NCBI GenBank assembly: GCA_022385805.1
Contig: MU277732.1
Location: forward strand, 48,874 to 112,873
DNA: 64,000 nt
Direction: 5' to 3'
Source: Pilatotrama ljubarskyi
Lineage: Eukaryota > Basidiomycota > Agaricomycetes > Polyporales > Polyporaceae
Shown in pieces: positions 60,089 through 64,000 of the stretch (positions are counted from its first letter, which is position 1; every line of letters starts with the position of its first letter). The translations under genes were made by a program, and so were the position numbers. Under the pieces are notes generated by a model. It made no database searches, was not told the DNA's origin, and worked only from the letters and a program-made list of their open reading frames with translations.

Positions 60089-61253
60089 GACAGCTGGACA
60101 ACCGGCGGCCGTGGAGCGTGCAATGCGAGGGAAACGCTACTGGTCTACTGGATCCCAGCCGTCCGTCCGGGGCCTTGAGCCTAGCCTTCGAATATAGTCC
60201 TGGTAGAGGATAACCTGGAACCTAGGTCGCACGCTACGTCGGGCCTATCGACTTCAATTGCAACCCTACAAGGAGAGATGAGGGAGAGATTTGAATCTGT
60301 ATCCGAACGCGGGTGCGTGACGGCCCGTGGTACAGACTCGCCGGCGAAGTCTCTTGGAGCAGCGTTCGGGACGATCTCGAAAGGCTCCAGTGTTGAGATA
60401 TCGAGTGCTGAAGCTTGCGGCCTGACGAGCAGTCGTGTGTTGCGGACTGAGCCGAGCAGCAGCAGCGACCTGAAGGCTCGATAACCTGCAACGACCTGGA
60501 AGGCGACATGGCGCGAGATCGTGCCAGGATGGACGGTGCACGCTGAAGCAGGTACTACGACCTCATTCACTAGTCAGCAACCGACAAATGTTTATTTGGG
60601 CAATGAACGTACTCAGTAGAGCCTGCAGCGTAGTCTGGTATGTGAGTATGCAGATCCAGGCACTCGAGCTTCACCTTGAGCGTCATTTGGATCCGCGTGT
60701 ACAACGAAGCTCACGAGCTTCTCAGACGTCCGCTTCGCTGCTGTGCTCATCTTACTCCGACCTTCATCCTGTACGACACCGATGGTCCGACCTGGCGATG
60801 CGCTCGGTGGGTTACTGCACGCTCGATGTAGAACATGACGCTAAACCTCTTCAGTTCGCGTTGAACTTCCATGACCGGCATCGGCAACTCTCTCTCTCCG
60901 GATTCGGACGGCGTCCCCTGCACTCGCATGCGCAGATCTTGTGAGTTGCCCTCTGCGTTGACGGTCGTACCATGTTCGCCTGGAAGAAGCGCGGCAGGCG
61001 TCGCAAACTTGTACGACGGTTGGCTCACGAAATCAAGGCGGCGAAGCGCGACTCTCGACGTGGTGGTGTGCGCTGTGCCCCTAGGCATGCCTGAAATTGG
61101 CTCGGCGACCCAGTTTTGCCGTCTACCCATATGTTTATAATCCACACAGTGCGATCATGATCCTCTATATAGCTGCCCATCCGCGCCATCTCCTGCACTT
61201 CTCGTAACTCGCAACGACGCTGTCGACCACTTGAAGCACTTGCGGTGGTAGCG
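60089..61253. other. Intergenic region between DUF4246 relic and panB
   Basis: No recognised gene. A minus-strand open stretch at 60747-61145 lacks an ATG in family context and shows no DUF4246 blocks. The last 100 nt hold the panB promoter. Confidence 0.4.
61166..61171 (+). promoter_or_regulatory. TATA box of panB
   Basis: TATATA lies 83 nt before the ATG at 61254, within CTCTATATAGC, a good position for a fungal promoter. Confidence 0.45.
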
Positions 61254-62537
61254 ATGTTCGGATCGGCCAAACGAACAAAACGCCCGGCGGCTTTTCTCGA
61301 TTTCGCGCCCGGCCTCCTCTACCCCTATCGCAGGTGCACTCGAAGATGGATGAGTGTTCGCCCGGAGCAGCCTCACTTCGTTCCTGGTTCAGGTAAGTAA
61401 TCCGCCATGTTATCTTTCTCTACGTACCGTTGGTAGCCACAGTAGGCGCAGTACAGCTCGCGACGAATTTTCTTATGCCGCGTGCTATGACATCAGGACT
61501 TCTTCGCCTAAGTAGATGCCATCCCCCAAGACATTCCCTTTCCTTTTCCCTTTCCTAATACCAATCCCCATGTGCGACACTATACCGACTGACCGATCTC
61601 CTCAGCTCCCCCGCGCAAAAAGGTGACGATACAGCACCTCCACGCCCTCCGCGCCGCCCGCACGCCCATCACCATGCTCACCGCGTACGACTTCCCCACC
61701 GCGCGTGCCTGCGAGGCGCACGGCGTCGACATCACCTTCGTCGGCGACTCCCTCGCGCAGGTCTGCCTCGGGTACGACTCCACAACGCGCCTCACGCTCG
61801 ACGAGATGCTGCACCACGTCCGCGCCGTCGCGCGCGGCTCGCGCACGCCCTTCCTCGTCGCCGACATGCCCTTCGGCACCTACCACGCCTCGCCCGAGGA
61901 CGCCGTCCGGAACGCCGTGCGCCTCGTCCGCGAAGGCGGCGCCGAGGCCGTCAAGCTCGAGGGAGGGCGCGAGCTCGCGGAGACCGTGCGCCGGCTCACG
62001 CGCGTCGGAATCCCCGTGATGGCGCACATCGGGCTGCTGCCGCAGCGCCACGTCATGCTGTCGGGTTACCGTGCCCAGGCGCGCGACGCGGAGGGCGCAC
62101 TGGAGGTGCTGCGGGACGCGCTTGCGCTCGAGGAGGCGGGCGCGTTCGCGATGGTGCTCGAGGCGATCCCGCACACGCTGGGCGCGTACATCTCGCGGCG
62201 CCTGGCGCGCGCGGCGACGATCGGGATTGGGGCGGGCGCCGGTACGGACGGGCAGGTGCTCGTGTGGGACGATATGGTGGGGACGTGGAACGGGCACCAG
62301 GCGAAGTTCGTGCGGCGCTTTGCGGACGTGAGGGGCGAGGTGGAGAGGGGCGTGAAGGGGTATGTGCAGGCTGTGAAGGACCGGAGCTTCCCAGCGCTAG
62401 AGGAGAGCTATGGGATGCCCAAGGCGGAGTGGGAGCGGTTCGAGCAAACGGCGGGGCCATTGAGGGAGGAGGAGGGCCGTGCGCAGAACGAGGTGAAGGC
62501 AGCTTCTGCTGGCGCTGTCGTGGAGGAGAAATGGTAG
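61254..62537 (+). CDS. panB: 3-methyl-2-oxobutanoate hydroxymethyltransferase (ketopantoate hydroxymethyltransferase), mitochondrial
   Basis: The enzyme adds a hydroxymethyl group from 5,10-methylene-tetrahydrofolate to ketoisovalerate, the first committed step of pantothenate and CoA synthesis. Two exons (61254-61392 and 61606-62537; intron 213 nt, phase 1) give 356 residues. The first exon encodes a basic leader (RRCTRRWMSVRP) fitting a mitochondrial presequence. The TIM-barrel core shows TMLTAYDFPTA, the metal-binding VGDSL and VADMPFGTYHASPEDAVRNA, AVKLEGG, PVMAHIGLLPQ and MVLEAIP with the catalytic Glu. Towards the C-terminus come IGIGAGAGTDGQVLVWDDM and KFVRRFADV. The length and motif order are normal for the family. 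The join GSAPPRKKVTIQ rests on the GTAAGT donor at 61393; the intron is longer than most here, so an additional small exon is possible but not needed. Confidence 0.92.
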
Positions 62538-64000
62538 TCTTCGTTAAGATTGATGTTTCGTTCTACAGTGTGATACTACGTGCGTGGAGAGGACCCCTTA
62601 GAATTGCATCCAAAAACTGATGAGTGGAGGATCTTGCAAGGCAGGAACGCATGTCAGCGCAGGATCGGCTGGTTGGCGGTGGAGACCCTCGAAGTGTAAG
62701 CATCTCCTGAGTGTGAAACGGTGCGTGATGTCAAGGCATAGTTTATAAGCCGATGAGTGGTGCTACATGGTACATGATGGTAGAAGTACAGCTAAGACGA
62801 GCGAGAACATCTGGCCGTAGCCATACGACACCGCCAGGAATGACCAAGTACTGCCCGTTGGTGGCGGGCTCGGAAAAGGTGCTTTACATGCATCTTCGAC
62901 GCTTTCTCCACAGTGTGCTAGCCGGCGGATGCACGGTGGACAGCTGGGCGATGTCTCCTAGCAGGTGGCCCTTGCATATTCTTGCAGGGCCGCTCCGGAT
63001 CGAAGAGTTGACGTTTTCAGCCGGATCTGGGGATTGTCGGGACACTCTACGGCTGGGAAGCACAGTCCACGAGCGTAGCGCATGGACGGGACGACTGTGG
63101 CCGGATGACAACAGAACGTGTCGGTCCGATGGCTCCAAGCCGGCTGGCTTCTTGCCGCGCTCCGGCGGGCTGACATGTCCTCCGAGTGTTTGCGTTGTGA
63201 ACGCGGACACAGCCTTGGCCTTGGGGGCGCATATGCGTCATAGTGGTGAGCATCTGGAAGCAAGGCTTCCCGCCTATGCCGCTGGGGGACACGAGATTCG
63301 CGCGCACGCGTTCACCGTCGGAACTGTGAGAGCCGTCATGAGCATACTGAACAGAAGGGAAGAGTGTTCGACCGAGGGCGTACCTGCTGCATTGCCTGGC
63401 GCATGTGTATAGGGCTTTGGTGAGCTCGATCCTCTGCATGCGGGGTCGGGGAGTAGCCTAGTAGTAGGGTCGCGACGAGGCATCCCTGTGCAGATCATGT
63501 TCCACGCCGAGCTAGAATGGTCGGATGAGCTTTCCGGGCCACAACGCTCAGTCGGAGAAGGCTGTATTTCGTTCGGCAGTGACCAGAATATGCTCACGCG
63601 TCTCGCATAGAGACGATGGTGTCGTGTTTGGCCGGATGATGCATGCATTCGCACCGATAACCACAGATGGGTATCCTGCGAGACGTACGCAAGTGAGTGC
63701 AGGAGTCCACTGGTCTGCCCATTGCGCTGCTGCTTACCCGGCGATGTATCTGTTTGGAGCTGTCCCGTAGGCTGGCTGACGCCTTCCGGTTGAATTCGTG
63801 GATCCACGGGTAGGCCTTGACGGACTACGGTACCATCATCCTCGTCGACATGAATGTCGGGCATAGTGTCTGACCCGATGTACCCTAGAGGAGGTATCGG
63901 CGAACCCATATGCGTTCAGGCGAGCGGAGATGGTTGCCTCTCCGGCTCCTCACCGCTCACCAGTTGATTGCGCATGTTGCGCCTATAGTGAGCGGAGTAT
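62538..64000. other. Right-hand end, no recognised gene
   Basis: A plus-strand frame at 62753-63412 (219 codons, ATG) overlaps an opposite frame that looks more gene-like (see the separate entry). No family motif was recognised on either strand. Confidence 0.4.
63550..63909 (-). CDS. Possible unrecognised spliced gene, 5' part
   Basis: An ATG at 63909 opens MGSPIPPLGYIGSDTMPDIH and runs about 60 codons to a good donor (GTAAGC). A GCAG acceptor near 63685 then resumes the frame as GYPSVVIGANACIIRPNTT up to a GTGAGC donor. Two consecutive, well-formed splice sites are unusual for random DNA, but I could not extend the model further or match it to a family. Function unknown; it may also be chance. 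Confidence 0.2.

Noticed and set aside
61602..62297. Minus-strand open frame of 231 codons over panB
   Set aside because: It is antisense to the well-supported panB exon and reads as repetitive Arg/Ala/Glu text, a GC-bias shadow.
62753..63412. Plus-strand open frame of 219 codons at the right end
   Set aside because: It has an ATG but no family motif, and the opposite strand shows better splice signals nearby, so I could not support it as a gene.

Overview
The window is nuclear DNA of a filamentous fungus, most likely an Agaricomycete and plausibly a wood-decay polypore. The evidence is genes cut by many short introns (mostly 45-75 nt, GT-AG, with CTNA-type branch sites), secreted or membrane enzymes acting on polysaccharide and protein, several F-box-type genes, a DUF4246 relic, and a GC-rich genome with CT-rich leaders. 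Species-level placement is inference. All exon models here come from reading frame, splice signals and family motifs. No transcript data were available.

Layout from left to right. A superfamily 1 RNA/DNA helicase (UPF1/NAM7 type) enters from the left edge and ends at 1767. It faces a secreted S28 serine peptidase (4131-1956, minus). A first F-box-type gene (7743-5933, minus) and a family 14 polysaccharide lyase (9338-8183, minus) follow. A large protein with an F-box-like start, Cys-rich motifs and acidic/Ser-rich tail occupies 11334-14236 (plus), and one of its introns appears to be of the rare GC-AG class. A paralogue of the first F-box gene lies at 19649-21471 (plus), with the same intron position and an identical last-exon length. 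A long gene-poor stretch (about 21.5-39.6 kb) holds a TC microsatellite, a cluster of CCAAT boxes and GC-rich DNA.

A TEA/ATTS-domain transcription factor (39665-41602, plus) comes next, then 6 kb without recognisable genes. A second F-box/LRR-like family has one member at 47589-49207 (plus), a relic fragment near 49.84 kb and another member at 57408-55640 (minus). Between them is a membrane-anchored GH5 exo-beta-1,3-glucanase (54064-50726, minus) with an unusually long first intron. A tRNA-Thr(CGT) lies at 58179-58108 (minus). It is followed by a multiply frameshifted DUF4246 pseudogene (about 59.98-58.54 kb, minus) and a mitochondrial ketopantoate hydroxymethyltransferase (61254-62537, plus), the first step of pantothenate/CoA synthesis.

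There is no sign of one coordinated gene cluster. The window mixes housekeeping genes (helicase, panB, tRNA), extracellular nutrition or cell-wall enzymes (S28, PL14, GH5), one developmental-type regulator (TEA) and expanding and decaying families (F-box, DUF4246).
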